Source of the DNA: Campylorhamphus procurvoides
Taxonomy: Eukaryota; Chordata; Aves; Passeriformes; Dendrocolaptidae
Assembly: GCA_013396655.1 (NCBI GenBank)
Contig: WBMV01000787.1
Span: forward strand, 424,892-488,891
Direction: 5' to 3'
DNA: 64,000 bases
Positions 10,501 through 25,500 of this stretch are shown here, one piece after another. A program made the translations under genes and the position numbers. The notes under the pieces are model-generated. The model was not told the DNA's origin. It saw only the letters and a list, made by a program, of their open reading frames with translations, and made no database searches. Position 1 is the first letter of the stretch; each line of letters starts with the position of its first letter.

Positions 10501-13500
10501 TATGCAGCAAATTTTCCCTTCAAGACTGTACCAAAACAGCCCTTCCCTTTTTTGTCTGATGATTTGGGGGATCTGCCCATGCTCCAATGTAATTCTCCAG
10601 TCTGTTACTGTATCACAGTGTCTAGCTTTCCCCTAACCCACCCCATATTAGGAAAAACAGTCTTCAAGATCATTCTTGCAGCTCACAGAAGCTATTACAA
10701 CAACCCCATCTTTATATGCTCCACATGGACACAGCACAGGTTTTCTCCAAACTATAGATTGGCTTTGGCTTCCTATTTCATCCTCAAACCCTCAGTGGGC
10801 AAAGCAAGCTTCCCTGCTCTGTCAGTTTGCTTTCTCACATGCAGGAATCATGGTCCTCTCCACTGGGGCTTCCCTTTCCAGCCTGGATATAGAGAAGTCC
10901 AAGAGGATCTTGTCCAAGGTGGTAGAAATCACCTGAACTAAACCAGTCCAGACTCTTGCATACCCCAGCCCAGCATCCCAAGAGACAGAAGTGCTACACC
11001 TTGAGCCCAAAACCTCCACTAGAAGTGCTGACAGATGAAGCCTAGTGCAGAGCCTTCCACCAAAACATCACCATCACAGCAGCCAGTCCAGAGGGCCCAG
11101 GCCCTCAGTGCTCTCACACCACTTGCCATTGTAGGGAGGACCACTGTCCACGCTCCCTCCATAGCCTTTGGTGTCACAGAAAGGGGGGGCCCAGCCTGCT
11201 TCACAGTGGCAGTTCCTGTTGTTGTTGCACACCTGTATTCCAAAACACAAACATCACAACGATGTCTATCGAGGAACCTCCATTTCCATGCATTTAAACC
11301 AGCATGCAGATCTGTTCTGTCCCTCTGTATTGCTCAGCCTGCAGAGCTTTACCCAGCAACTCCCAAGTCAATTCCAAGCAGTCCTTGGCCAGGCACCCCA
11401 AGATTTCACATGACTGAGCACGCACAGCACAGTTCAGGAAAAGCTTCCAAAGATTAGCTATCCTAACAACTTGCACACCACGGCTTTTGCTTGCCCTTTT
11501 ATTTTTTTTTTGAGATGTAGAGTCAAATTTCATTAGTAATACTGGAATTGGGAATTCTTGCCTGGCAAAGAGTTTTGTCAAAGATTTTTTTTTGACACTG
11601 TTACAGGCTCTCTTGCCTAGAGACATTTTATAGAGAGTTTTACAGTTCGGCAAACCAGAAAAATGGAGTTACTAATCACCATTTAAAAACTTGCTGCCTC
11701 TCCTGCCCTGCTTACCCCGTGCCCGTGGCACTGCTTCTCCACGTCACAGTCGTAGTTCAGGACAGAGGCACTCACACACTGGAAGTGCCTGCAGATCTGG
11801 GGAACAGAAATGCACACAAATGAGGGAAGATGACATTTCAGTGCCCCCCTGCCTCCCCAGTTCCCTGCTCCCAGCGTGGGGCTCTGCAGCCACACAGCAC
11901 TTGCTGCCACAAAGCCTCTCACACTCTCACTGATAAACCCCAACTCTGCAGAAACCCGGTCCCACAAAAGGCCTCTCAGCATGGGGCCTGAGCTGGCACT
12001 AGAGCCTTTTGTCTCTAGGCTGAATGTAAAGGAACAGCAATTAAATTGTGCCCAGTAAGGACATGTGGAATGCACATTCCTCTGCCGGGGCTAAGCCTCT
12101 GAGCTCTTTAGTTTAGTTGGATTTTAATTGAAAGTTGTCTTCAAGGCATTTGTGTGGGTCTGGTTCTTCCTGCTCATTGACAGAGCAAAGATTTTGGCTC
12201 TCAACAACCTCAATTTCTTTCGCTTCACCTACAAATGAAAGGCTCATTAAATGTTTGATGCACATGCAGTGCAGTACTGGGCAGTGGAGAGAAAAATCAA
12301 TGGACTCATTTAGTTTTAAATTAACTACAGGCATCAAAAAATTTTGCTCATGAATATTCATGAAACAATGCAGCTGAAAATTTTATTCCCGTGAACATCC
12401 CAAATTATTACAGTAGGATATCACTTTTTAATTGTTAATTACCTTTCCATTGCCACACTTGGTGCCTTCATTCACCATTCCTGGGTCCGGGACATCAGAG
12501 CCCAGCTGGAAATCCACCCCCCAGCACGTGGTGCGTCTGATGGGAGTTTGGATAATAGCAGGCTTGATTCCAAACACAGGCATGGCTTTCACATTTTCAC
12601 ACTGCAGCTTCCCACACATGGCATTCCTACAACAGCAACACAGGAACACTGTAGTGACACTTGAATTCATTCTGAGTACAAGAGTATCATGCGTTTGATT
12701 CCATTTTTTCTTTCTACTTGGAGATACTACTTGAAAAGAAAATTGAGGCAACTCGACAAATAAAGCCGAACTGGGTCTCATTTCAGTGGTGCAAGAGCAC
12801 CCTTCTTTCCATAAGTTGTTGGGATCTTTACATTAAGAAAAACATTGTGATTTGCAACTCATTTTCCTGTATGTGAACCCTTGGGATAAGCACAATCCAT
12901 GATGGGAGATGTGGAACACACTCTCCTTGCCACAGCCCCACATCCCTCCTCAGTGCACCCACTACAACACCAAATGCAGATTCCCAACAATGCATTTCAG
13001 AACTTCCCAATGCACTGAGCTCAACTCACCAGCTGGAACATTTCTTGTAGTCATGGCCATGGAAACCACAGTTGCCAAATCTGTCCCCCTTGGAATTCAC
13101 TTCAGCAAAGCAAATGTCTGGGGCTGCTTTGGCTTCTGCAAACAGAGAGAGAAGACACATTACCCAGGGACAGAACTCTCTCACACCATATCTCCCATAC
13201 CCAAAGCAATTACCCTGCTACCCTTAGTATTTACCAGGCAGCAGGGAGCTTAGGAACTTGATCAAAACTATAAAGAGGTGACAGTGTCAGAAGTACAAGG
13301 CCCCAAGTTTTAAAAGAGAGAAAAGGTCACTCAACATTGAGTCAATTCTACCATTCTTCATGGCTTCTTTGCAGCCCTATAGAGCAGAAACCCCACTGCA
13401 CTAGGAATAATGAGTGCAACAAAACTACTACTTGAATCCTCAGCACAGCACTACACATGATACAGGAGGAACGTGTGAAGGATAAGCCATAACCACCACC

Positions 13501-16500
13501 ATTTCAAACCCTCTGTCAAAGCCAGCCAGTCTTTGCCACAGGAAAACAAGTGAATATATTTTAAATAAACTCAGTGCACTCTTCATCTACATCTCCAGGA
13601 AAGACTACAACACTGTGCCCTTCCTTACTCGAGCCAAAGATGTCCTGGCACTGAGCATCATAGTACTGGCACACGCCGTTGTAGCAATAGGCCTCGTGGT
13701 TGTGGCAGGGGTGCCCGTTCTGCACCGTGAAGTCGGGCTGGCAGAACTGGGACGTGCCATTGCAGTACTCTGGCAGGTCACACTCGTTGTTACTCGCCCG
13801 ACACTCGGTTCCTCCAGGAAGCAGCTGAAGGGAGAAGGGCAGGGAAAACTGCGTCAGAAAACAGGGAGCTCATGGCAGAGACAAACACTGTACTGACCCA
13901 CAGTACATCCCAACAAGGGACTGATCTGAAGCCACTGCAGGGCTGTGGACATGCAGGATAACTCCAAAGCCAAAGCTCTCCTTTTCTCAACTTCGAAACA
14001 ACATGCTGGAGTCTCTTACCTGGCAGTTTTTGCAGCAGTCACCATAAGCACATTCAGCACCAGATCGGAGCCTGCAAGTTCCTGGCTCACAGCACGGATC
14101 ACTTTCACATTCCTGAGGACACAAGTGCTGTGAATGTCACAAAACTGTCCCCTCTGTCTCACAGTCCTCTCTGAGCGAGGAGCACAGGGCTGCCCTGGCA
14201 ACAGTGGGAAAATACAGAGCTACAAACCTTTGGTGAGCCACAGTCACACTCCTCCCCAGCATCCACCAGCCTGTTCCCGCAGTATGGGACACTGTAGGTC
14301 TCGTCAGGCCTTGGAACATTGAGCAGGCAGCTCCCACCTTTGTTGAGAGTCAGCTTCTCAAAGTCTTCTGCACTGCAGCTGCTGAAGTTCCTTGATCCCC
14401 TGCAAGAGAAAACACGAGCTGAGCTTTACACTGAGAAAACCCATGAGCATTTCCTCTGTTTGCAGAGCAAGGTAATGTTTGCTTTGCCCATAACCTACAA
14501 GCACGACACTATTTCCTGTACAGGGAATTTGAAAACAGGAGTAATCCATAACAAGCAAGCAGCTGGAAGGGGCATTTTGACCCTCCTCTGCCTACCCTGA
14601 GTCAGCTACTTACGATGCTCCAGAGCTCATAATGCAGCTGCTTGCCCCACAGTGACAGACACGTTCATCATCGTGGTTCATCCCCAGGTTATGGCCAAGC
14701 TCATGAGCCATGATGGATGCAAACATCTGGATACTGATCCTTCCAAACTGCACAGGAGTGAAACAGAAGGCAATCAGCAGAGAGCTTATATTGACAAAGT
14801 CAGTGTTTACATATGTGCCAAGGTATCCTGGAAGCATCAGAAATGGTTGAGGACAACATAAAAGCCTCCAGTAAGCCACTTCAGCTTCTTATGAACAAAT
14901 CTGCACTTCAGGAAGGCTTCTGACCTTGATCACATTCAGAGATCACTACAGAAATCTCACCACATTAATGCCTCCTGCATGGCTCTTGGAGCACACTGTT
15001 CCCACGTAGGCCATTCCAGCTGTGCCACCAAACCCCTTCTTCCTACAGTCAAGGAGAGAAAAGAAAGGACATCATCTCACTGTTCAGACACACACAGCCC
15101 ATCCACACACTGCTCCTGCCTGTGGGGCACAAATCCTGCTGCTCCAGCTTACCAAGGCTGACACAGGAGCACTGCCAGGAGCACTGCTACTGGCTGCAGG
15201 CACAAATGTACCAGTTCAGCTTTAGCTTTCTATTCAAGGTTCCTTTACTCTGTCAATTTAAGACATGTGTTTGCAGAAAGTTAGTTTTCTCTATATACAA
15301 AGAGCTAAACAGTCCACCCTTAAAATGATTTGGTTTAATTTCCTGTCAGCTGCCTTTCTGCTATGGCCAACTCCATCAATTTCTCCCTTAGTCAGCTTCC
15401 CTCTCACTACTCTGTCATTTTGTTCTTATGTGTCACAGCACAATTGCACCACATTTTACTGCATATAGAAGAACTTCTAAAATTAGTATTTTCTCAGCCA
15501 TTTCCCTCATCAACAGCATGCTGCTGTTCTGCCTCAGAGGGGAGGAGGTTCCCAGCATCCAGAGGAAGGGGAGGGCAGGCTGGGCTGTGCATTTGCCTCT
15601 GCCCTTTCCCTGCTCTGGGCAGTGACTTCCCAAGAAATGCACTATCTGCAGGAGTAGGAAGTGCACTGGGGCACACATCCTGGAACAGGGCAGAGAACAG
15701 CTCGGGAAACTCTGGGCTTCTTAAGGCAGCAAGGACAGCCAGATTAACATCCTGTGCCAAACTCAAGCCACGTCACTGGCTTCTGGACACCAGCTGCAGA
15801 AGCAACTTTTTCTCCATTAAAATGCAATGCTCTGCACGAGGTTTGTGCTCATTTTCAAGCAGAGAAAGCCCTGGATCACAAGCCCAACCTGTTAGAATGT
15901 GATAAGGATTATCTGAATGGAAGCTTTACAGAACACAACACAGAACATTGTAGGACATGTGTGATGAGAAACAAATGTGTTATTTATCAATACACCTGTC
16001 AGAGGACACTGATGTCAAGGAGCACAGAAACCTTCTTAAAAATGTTTAACTTGACTTGGAATGTTTTCACAAGACACAAACCAATGCTGATTGCCCAGGA
16101 CACTCTGCAGCTCCTTTTGGCACAGCAGCTGGACTGAGCAGGCAGGTAAAGAACAAGCTCTTGGGATCAAAGGGAAGGAACTGGCACTCACAGGACCAGC
16201 TGGGCACTGTCGTGTCTCCGCCGCAGAACAAGGTTCTTCTCTCGCCACTGCACGAAATTGGCCAGCACATCCCCAGCCCCCCCATCTGTGCTGATGACAT
16301 TTTCATACTTCCAGATCTCCAGACCAACCAGCACGATGCGGATGTTCAGCATGATGTACATCTGGGGATGAAATAAGAGAAGAAATATTGATTAATACCT
16401 TCAGGTAAAAACGAGCAGCCTAGTGGTATAGATTTTATTGCAAGTATCCACCTTTTCTGTGTGGGTTTGATTTTTATTTTTCCACAGCTAGTACACAATT

Positions 16501-19500
16501 GGAACCACCAGAATGCATTTTCTCTGTAACTTAGGCCTTCATTAGGTAAAGGATCAATGCCTAAATGCCACACTGTAAAAAAAACCATCGAACAGGAAAA
16601 AAAAAGGAGTCTCAATCCTGACAAATATAATCTGAAACAGTCACATTATAGACATGCTTCTTCTCTAACCTTTACACAGACACAAGAATTGCAATAATTG
16701 CAGCAATCTCTCCTGTCACTTGCTGTACTTAGCACAGGTTGGAAGAATTCCCTAAACTAATTCTCAAGGTGCACGACTGCAGATGAATTTAGAGGTGGAA
16801 AAGTATCCACAGTGCTGCATTCCCCAAAGGGGTACCAGAACAAACCCTGAGGTGGAAGTTTACAAAAGGCAGCAGAGCTGCAGCACACAGCATCCCTCCT
16901 ACTCACACTGTCAAGGAAGTTTGCCAGCTGCACCATGTGTTCTCTTACTTCTGTTTCACTCTTCCCAAAATCTTCAAACTGCAAGACAAAGAAACTTAGT
17001 TATGAAGAGATAAAGACAAGAGTTAGAAAAAGGAACAGAACATTTTAAGTCTAATAACATGAAAAGCATTTTTGCCTGGCTACAAATCTCCAAGATGCTG
17101 CTAATCAAGGGAGCATCTTCACTGCTGTTGCTCAACAGCTCAACATTTCAAAGAAAATAGCAAAGGCAGTTTTTACCACATGCTTTCCTTACATTACAAG
17201 ATTCCTTGCTGACAGAACCTCTCTGAATCTGATGGTTTACTGCTTTCCTGAGGAGGATTGCATAGCACACATTTATCCACTTCTAGGGCAGCATATTTGC
17301 ACAACCTTGGCCAAAGTGTCAGTGTTTTTCAGCAAGTCATTCAGCAGTAATGAAGCCTGAGGGCTTTCCAGACACGCTCCTGAGGTGGAGAGAGGAAACC
17401 TGCATACAATCCCTACCTTTTCTTTATCCACAACTATGAACAGCTCCACATATCTTGTTTGGTGCAGGACTGCTCTCTTTCTCTGGGGAAAAAAAATGTT
17501 AGACAATTTCAGTTTTATTAATTCAAGTGTAAACAGGGAAAAAAAATAATCCTGACACTGTCATATTTCACTTGATACAACCAGTGGTTTGAGACACACC
17601 CAAAGCACACAGTGCCAAACACAAGCAGTGTAATGCAATGCAATGACAATTTCTTGGTTTACACCAAAACTCAGCTGCACAAAGCCCTCCTGTGTTTCAA
17701 AACCAAGGGATCTTTTTCACTCTCCACACAGGTTGCTTTGGAAAGACAGCACACACGTTTATATAGGGCCAGAGAGATACTACAAACAAATGCCAAAAAC
17801 CTTGAAGTGAAACAATGTTTTTCATTCTCCTGCTTTCACTGGAATCTTGTTCCTGTACAGCCAGTCCTTGAAGGGCAAGGGGGACCTTCACACCAAACTG
17901 CTCTTGGGGTGGTGAGGAGGATGGAATAAACACCACAATATTTTCCTGGCTCCTGATGCAATACTTTGTTAACAAGCCTCTCCACGAGGGTGCTGTTCCT
18001 GGCCTTAAGAGGCCCCAAAAAAAGCCCAGGAATATTCTAACCAGCTGCCCTACCCTCAGTGCCACACACAGAAACAGGAGGGAATTGCAGCTGATTTGGT
18101 GAAGGAACTGAGTTTCCCAGCAGTGCAGAAACCCCTCAAATTATAAACCTTTAGGTATGTGCTAAGCCCGAGGAAATCTGATAAGCTGCTTCCACACTCT
18201 TAGGTGAACTCACAACACCCATTATGGGGGACTGGGGAGGACTTACCCGCAGCAACTGGGTCATACTGGGATGGGGATTTCCCTCTGTGTGCTCCTCTTC
18301 CTGGCCTTCAGCAGTTACTCCACATGTTGTGGGCTCTTTCTTCACATTATCCAGTCGATACAGAATGTGTTTAGAGCCAGAAGAGGAATCCATGGGCTCA
18401 ATCCCATAAGTGACATTCCCTATTGTCACCAAGCCCCTAAAATATGGCAGTGTGTGAGAAATCTGGCACCAAGCACAGAGGAGAGTTACCCAGAAAGCAA
18501 AACAAAGGAACAGTTATTCTTGGATAAGCAAGGCCTGCCTCTATCTCAGTCCTTGCAATCCAGCACACTTCACTTCAGGCCTGGCAGCAGCCTTTCACTG
18601 GATAGGGCCTTACACATCCAGTAAATTAAACACTTCTGCAAGAGTCTACAATGCCCCAGGAATTACAACACAGGCTTTGAGCAGAAGTGCTTTAGTTCAA
18701 ATAATTTACTGCCACTCTGGTGTCTGGCACGGTCCTGCAAAAAATCAGTGGCTTAAAATATATGGCAGTTGGACCAAAGCAGAATAAGTTTCCAATCAAA
18801 CTTGAGGTGAACAAGGTTTTAGGGTCAATTTGATGAAATTTGCAGACTAGTGTCTGACTTTCCATTTCTGCAGTAGGTACAGTTCATTGTGATCCTCTGT
18901 GCAAATTAGAAAATAGGACAAATTTGTGTCAAAACCAAATTATTGGTAACAAACTGCAGTAATAGTTTATTTAATGGCACTTAAAATATCCGTGAACTCC
19001 ATGAATAAAAGATACCACAGGACAACAGCACCAAGGGAGCTCAGCCTGGCCAGTAACTCCCTGACTGGCTGAGCTGCAGTGAAAACCAGCAGAACTGGGT
19101 TTCAGCTGCAGCAGCCACAATGAGACAGATGGGAACAAAGGGTGGGTTTTGCTACCTGAGCCCTGAGCAAGTGCTGGCAGCCACCACGGAATCCAGGGTG
19201 CCCTCCACGTATCCCTGATAATGGCAGTGATCCTGGATGGGAAAACAAGGGTGTGTTACACACTTGTTCCAGGTGTACCTACACACCCAGGGCAACCTCT
19301 TATGTACCACTGACCAGCTGTGATCTCAACTTGAGAAAACAAAATGCTTTCAGCTAAATTTACCACATGCCTTTTACCCACAGTCTGCAGCCTCTCACAT
19401 GGTTCCAGCTCTACCACATTTGCTCACATGCATCTTGAGGTTTTGTCACCTGCCTTAGTCTCACAAAGACTGATATAGGTGACACTAACCAAGACACCAG

Positions 19501-22500
19501 GACACAGGACTCAACAGGATGTCTGCTCTTGTAAAGCAGATGCTCCTCCCAGCTGGATGGGGCCAGCAGCTCACGAAGGATTTCAGTTTGAAACCCCCTC
19601 AGCCATCCTGCCTGCAGCAGGACTCGGAGCTGGCGCTGCTGACACATGAGGGACACCAGGCGAGCAGCTGGATTTCTTAACCTGACCTAGGCTATCCCTT
19701 CTCCCTTTCTGTCCTCCACCCTGCCTCAAATATTTCGAGACCAGCCCCTCCCTGCAGATTTGGGCCAAATCATCATTCAGTCTCCTGGCAAGCAATCCTG
19801 GCTTGTCTGTGGCCTCTCTGCAGCAGGAGGAGGGACAACACCTGCCGTCCTGGCCAACTGGAGCTGAGCTGCTGGAGCCTTCTGGCTGTGCAGTACAGCC
19901 CTCCTCAGCCCTGGCAGATGGAACACTTCCACTATGCCCTCTGTATATACATATTTTGGAAACTAGACAAGAGGTAGCATGGGGAAAATACATTCCAGTT
20001 CCTCCAGCAAGGGCATTTTTGGACACTGTTATAGGGGTTTATAATACAGCTCCTGTTACCTGTTGCTCAGTAAGGAAAGCAGAAAGCACTGAAGGCATGT
20101 GCTAATCCTTCAGGGCCACTGTGACTTTCATGACCTCGTGCAGAAGCAGCATTTTTCCTCTACCCAAGCCCTTTTAACTCGGAAGCAAATATTCAGTTGA
20201 CTCAGGTACTCTATTTTCAAGAACAAGATCCCATGAATCATGTATGACTAACACTTTCCTTTCAAAGGAAGAGTGAAGCCATTAGAAATACCCTCATGCA
20301 TTTTGTATCACACAACCTGCTTTTTACTCTTATTCTACTGAAGCAATTATATTTCCAAAGGCAATCTGACAGGCAGCCTGCTTGGACAGAAAGAGGGCTG
20401 CAAACATCTTCAGTGGAGTAACTCCACTGCCACACAGATCACATCCTCTCAAAGATCCTCCAGACTTGATCTCAAGCATCCCTGTTTCCAGCAGTTCCCA
20501 AATTTCAGGACTAATGGATCACCTGTCAACCCTCTCAAGTTTTTAATCACTAACAGCCAGCCCTGCTGAATGGAAGGGTCAGCAGCAGACCATTCACGCT
20601 GGCTCAGGGACCAGCAGAAAATACAACTATGCTTTTGTAATCCCTGACTCCCTCATCCTGTAGATGCTCAGTGTTCCACCTTCAGTGAGGGCATGAAAAG
20701 AAAGAAATCCTACCTGGACATCTGGATATTCCAATTGCAACTTTCCCTCCTTGTTATAGGTATAAACTGTGAAATCTTTGGGCAGCAGTTCTCTGCAAGG
20801 AAAGGGAAAAAGGAATACAAGAGGAATTTCATGAAATGACTATGATACTGGAGCAGAGTGGTAAGATGATCCTAATTAAAAGTGTGACAAATATGTAAAT
20901 TGCAATTAATTAAGGAAACATTCAAAAGGAAAACCCTCCAAAATTAACAAAGAAATGGTGCATTTCCCCAGCAAAATCCAAGAGAGCAGAATGGCGGATC
21001 TGGTAAAGAAATCAAAGGAACCACCTCAGCCCAGAGAGTAAAACAAGCAACAAAACCCATTAAATTGTGCTAAAAGCCTGTTTTCAGGCAGGGGAAAAAA
21101 TCCTAGCCCTCAGTCTGCTGTGTATGTCTTCTCTTGCCCAGTTTTGGTAGGAAGTGCATTGAGAAAGTCTCCCACGACTAAGACTGCTGCACCATCCTGG
21201 TAATTCCATTGATGTGGTGCAGCTGAATTCCCACGATTCTGAGGGTCAGGGCCTTGGCAAGTGGCAGCTGGAGATCCCCAGGGACTTGTGCAGTTGTGCC
21301 TCTATTGTGAGGGCAATTTGGAGCACCAATGGCCATGTGCTGGTGCTGTAAGTGGCCCTTTAACACGTCAACCCCAGACTGACAGCATCTATATTGGCTC
21401 TGAGCTCTCAGTATCCAGACCTTGGAGAGAAAGTCAGTTTCCTCATTTATTAGTGTCCTTGTGCTACTGAGACAGGAAAAAATACAAACCTAAAGCAATA
21501 AACAGAATCGAGACAAAAGTGAAAATATTTACTCGAAATGCAGTTCAGCTTGTTTATTTTTAGCTGTGAATGGAAAGAGTTGTGTCCACAATTTCCCAGA
21601 TCCCCTCTGAGCAAGCTGCAGCTTCCTGCTCTGAAAGGGGATCCCAGGGCTGCAGGAATCCAAAAATGTCTCTGGCTGATAGCCAGGACTCTGGGACTCT
21701 TTTCCCATTTCACAGAGCTGGGACATACCTACACTTTCCACAGAGAACCCCAGGAACTGGAACTCACGTGCTACCTGCCAGCTTGTCATCTGGATACAGC
21801 AGATATAACAATTTAATAAAGAAATTCATCACTTACTTGTTCTTTTCTAGATGAATTGTGTATTCTTTTCCCTCGATCTCAATAGCATATGACACTTTGT
21901 CCTGAATATAAAAAAAAAAGTTGCATTTTACTCATGCCAATGAAAAAAGCATTCTTTGAACTCAGCAAAAGGGGGTGAGCCTGAAATCTATTTTAGAATC
22001 GTCCCTGCCTCTTGAACCTGCCATCCCTTCCTGTGTGACTGGGGAAAAGTCACATGAAGGAAGAGATTTCAAAACAGACTTGTGGTTTTCTTATTCCTTC
22101 TTTCTAAGACTTGCACAGAAAAGCTGTGACTTAGAGCTGGAAAAGGACAACACAGCTTTTTTACTGAACCTTTACAGTGAGTCAGTACCTCCCCAGCCTT
22201 GTGGCAAGCCAAGTGCTACACACAGCAACAGGGACTGGGAAGAGGAACCATTCAAGCCCACAGGAGCACCTGCCACTGACTGCAGTGACCTGCACAGTCC
22301 CCTCTTGAATCCCACTGCAGCACTGAACAACTTTCATGATGCAACTTTTACACCCAGATCAAAAATCCACTGCAGCAACTTGTGACCTCTGGAGGAAGGA
22401 GATACTTCGCCATAACTTAGCTGCAAGCAGAACCAGAGGTCATACCCTGTGCAAGGATGGACACTTGTCTGCTGCCAGATGAGTCCAACAGCATTCTGTG

Positions 22501-25500
22501 AGCATTTCAGGTCGGGTTTGGGTGGATCTCATTAGGAAGCAGACACTAAACTGAAGGAAAGACTGCCCAGTACCTGTATTGAGGAGCTGTTGGAAGCCTC
22601 TCGCCGTTCTCTTCCCAACCTCTGTGGGGTTACAATTTCATAGGAAGAGAGCAGGGAAATCTCTTGGAAACCTGGGAAACAGAACAGAAACACTGGCTAA
22701 AGGAACAAAGCAATCAGGAACACTGTTTCAGGAAAAGCCCACATGCAGAAGAGCACAGAGCAAACCTCACAGCAAGACATGCTTCAATTGCACAGTTGGG
22801 ATTGCCTTTGTAAGAGGCCAGAAAAACAACCCACAAACAGCAGAGAAGACACCAAATTTACCAGAAAGCTTCAAATTGAAGCCTTCACATTCCAATTACT
22901 GTCTTACCAGTACCCACCTCATACACCACCACCCTCCATCAGCAGGAATCAGAGCACTTAAAGCAGGTCAGCACAGTGAGGACTCACTCAAGGACACACA
23001 GACAGTGTCAAACCAGGTGTCCCCTGCTGCAGAGCTGCAGAACTGCCCCAGCTCAGCTGTGTGGCCTCTCCTGAGGAGCTCCAGCAGCTCCTGCACTTCC
23101 CAACAGCACAGCTCAGCCTCAGCCTCACCCTGCTCAGCTCAGCCAAACTCCTGGTTTGCTGGTGCTGTTCATCGTGTTCTTAGAGAGCTCTCAAGGGCCT
23201 CATCAAAACAACTGAGGTGAAACAAATCCCTGGATCAAAGTGGCCGTCGCAGATCCCTCTTTATATTATTTGCAAATGCAACAACAGACAGATCTCCTGA
23301 ACCAAACACAAATCCAGAGTCCAAGCTCCCTTTATAAAACATCAGGTTTTGCAAGCAACACTTTTTGTATCAACTGTGTAAACAACAATAGACTGCACAT
23401 GCAAATTCCTTTTCCCATCAGTGGTGGTGTCTGCCCGTGCCTGGCCCTGAAGAAGCAGGAGGTTGGTTGCTCAGGATCCAAGGCAGGATCCAGAGCAGTG
23501 GTTTTACTGGCTCATGGCAATGGAATCAATGAGCTCATCAGAGAAGCCTGAGCTTCCCGACAAAGGTAGGGGGAAGGGAACAGTTATCCTAACTGTCTGA
23601 TTCCAGGAATCATCACCACATTTGGGTCAGGTGAGCCAATGTTTGGTGTCTGAGATACTCCAAAAACTCTCGAGTGGGTCTGGGATGCTGCATCCATTTA
23701 AAACCACCAAAACTCACACCATACCTCCAAAGGGCCTGTGGCTTCTCCAGTCACAGGACAGCACTGTGAGCTCAAAGCCTCCATGGGAGGCCTGTTCCAT
23801 CACCAGAGGCATCCCAAGGGAAAAGCATATCCATTGCCTCACTTTTCCCACCACTGTCCCCAAAGAACAAGCCATTAGATCACTCCCAGCTTCCCTCCCA
23901 TAACGGCAAGTGTGTCCATGTCTGGAGGCCACAGACCCACTGTGCTGTCCCAATTTGTCACACAGCATTTCTGTCACCTGAGCACAGGCACAGCCATGCT
24001 GTTTCTCAGGAAATCACACAGGGCAAATGCTGTAGCAGAAGTTTCATTAATTATAGTGTTTATTGAACAGAAGGTATTTAAAAATCAGAGATAACATTCC
24101 TGAAAACAATCCCTTATGTTCATCAGCTATAGAACAGTGTCAATACCTCTCCTTGGCCTGAAAACAGGGGAGGGAAGGGCTGCTTCCTCCCCTGGGATGA
24201 ACCCCCAACAGCACATACTGCAGCAATCACTTCCTTACATTTGTCATTTCCAACCACACATTCCACTTATATCCAGCTCTGAGGTCCTGCAGGTCACTGC
24301 CCTGCACTTGTTCCTTCCCCACTGCCACCCCTGTGGTAGTGGACATGTGACACTGTGACATTTGGGCCAAGTTCTGGAGGTCACAGGGCACATGCCACAC
24401 AAGCAGCAGGGCACAGCCCTGCACTTTACAGCACTTCATTGCACGTCTCCCCAAGAGCTGCTTGGAAGCAGAAGACAAAAGAAGTGAATCACATGAAGCA
24501 GAACTGGGAGGGATTTCTGGGAAGAGTGCAACTCCAAGAAGATCCTCGTAGAGCAACGGCACTAAAAGAAGCCAACTTTCAACTCTGAATACTCTGACAG
24601 TTCTCTCCTCACCTTCTGCCCTCTTTCCCTCCCTTCACCACCCCAGTTTGGGAGAAAATGGGGAGTTGGGAAGTCTTCAGTAGGTATCTCCCTGGCACTG
24701 CTCCTCACTTCACAAACAACCTGTTTGCATGCCAAGTGCCCCGTGCAGAATTTCACACATCACCAGAAACCCTCAAAGAGGACACAGAGTAGTTCAGCAA
24801 AAACCTAATCAAAGGGACAAGAGCAACCAAGCAGAAAGGCAAACCTGCTCCAACATCTTCCTCCTACAAAGGCCATGGGTAGGGACAGGCGTTTTCCCCC
24901 CACCAAGAACCACAAACCTTGAGAGGTATGTCCTTAAGCCAGCAACACACTGGGCACCTCAGGTCCCACCAAGTGCCCAGCCCTCCTTCTAGTGACTGAC
25001 ATCATCAGACCTTATCTCACCCAGGGTTAAAAAACAGACTCAGCCTGACCCAATTCGCATGAGGCAAAGTTCCAGCAAGAAGGAGGCAGCGTGCAGCTCT
25101 CACAGCAGGCTGGATAAACACGGGGTCCAGCATGCTGTGAGGCACCACCAGAGACGTTCCTGCAGCCACACCACCCTCCAGCAAACATGGTCACTGTCCA
25201 GGAGAATCTACACAGGTATTTCAGCACAAAGGGAAGGTAGTTTAAGGAAATGCAGAAATGACATTTCCTTAACAGAAACACTCAGCTATTTTCCACATGT
25301 TTGAAGATATTTATACTCTCTTTCCTCAAGATACACTGCTTGTTGTGGCTTCCTCTCCTGCCCTTTTGAGAAACTCCACTTCAATACATTAATGGTTCTC
25401 AAGCACAGCCATTTGCAATAAATTTTTCAGCAAGTTCCAGGACTTGTGGTCCTCAGGTGCTTCCTGCCACTGGCCAAGGCAGCTGTCAGAGCTGTACCAC

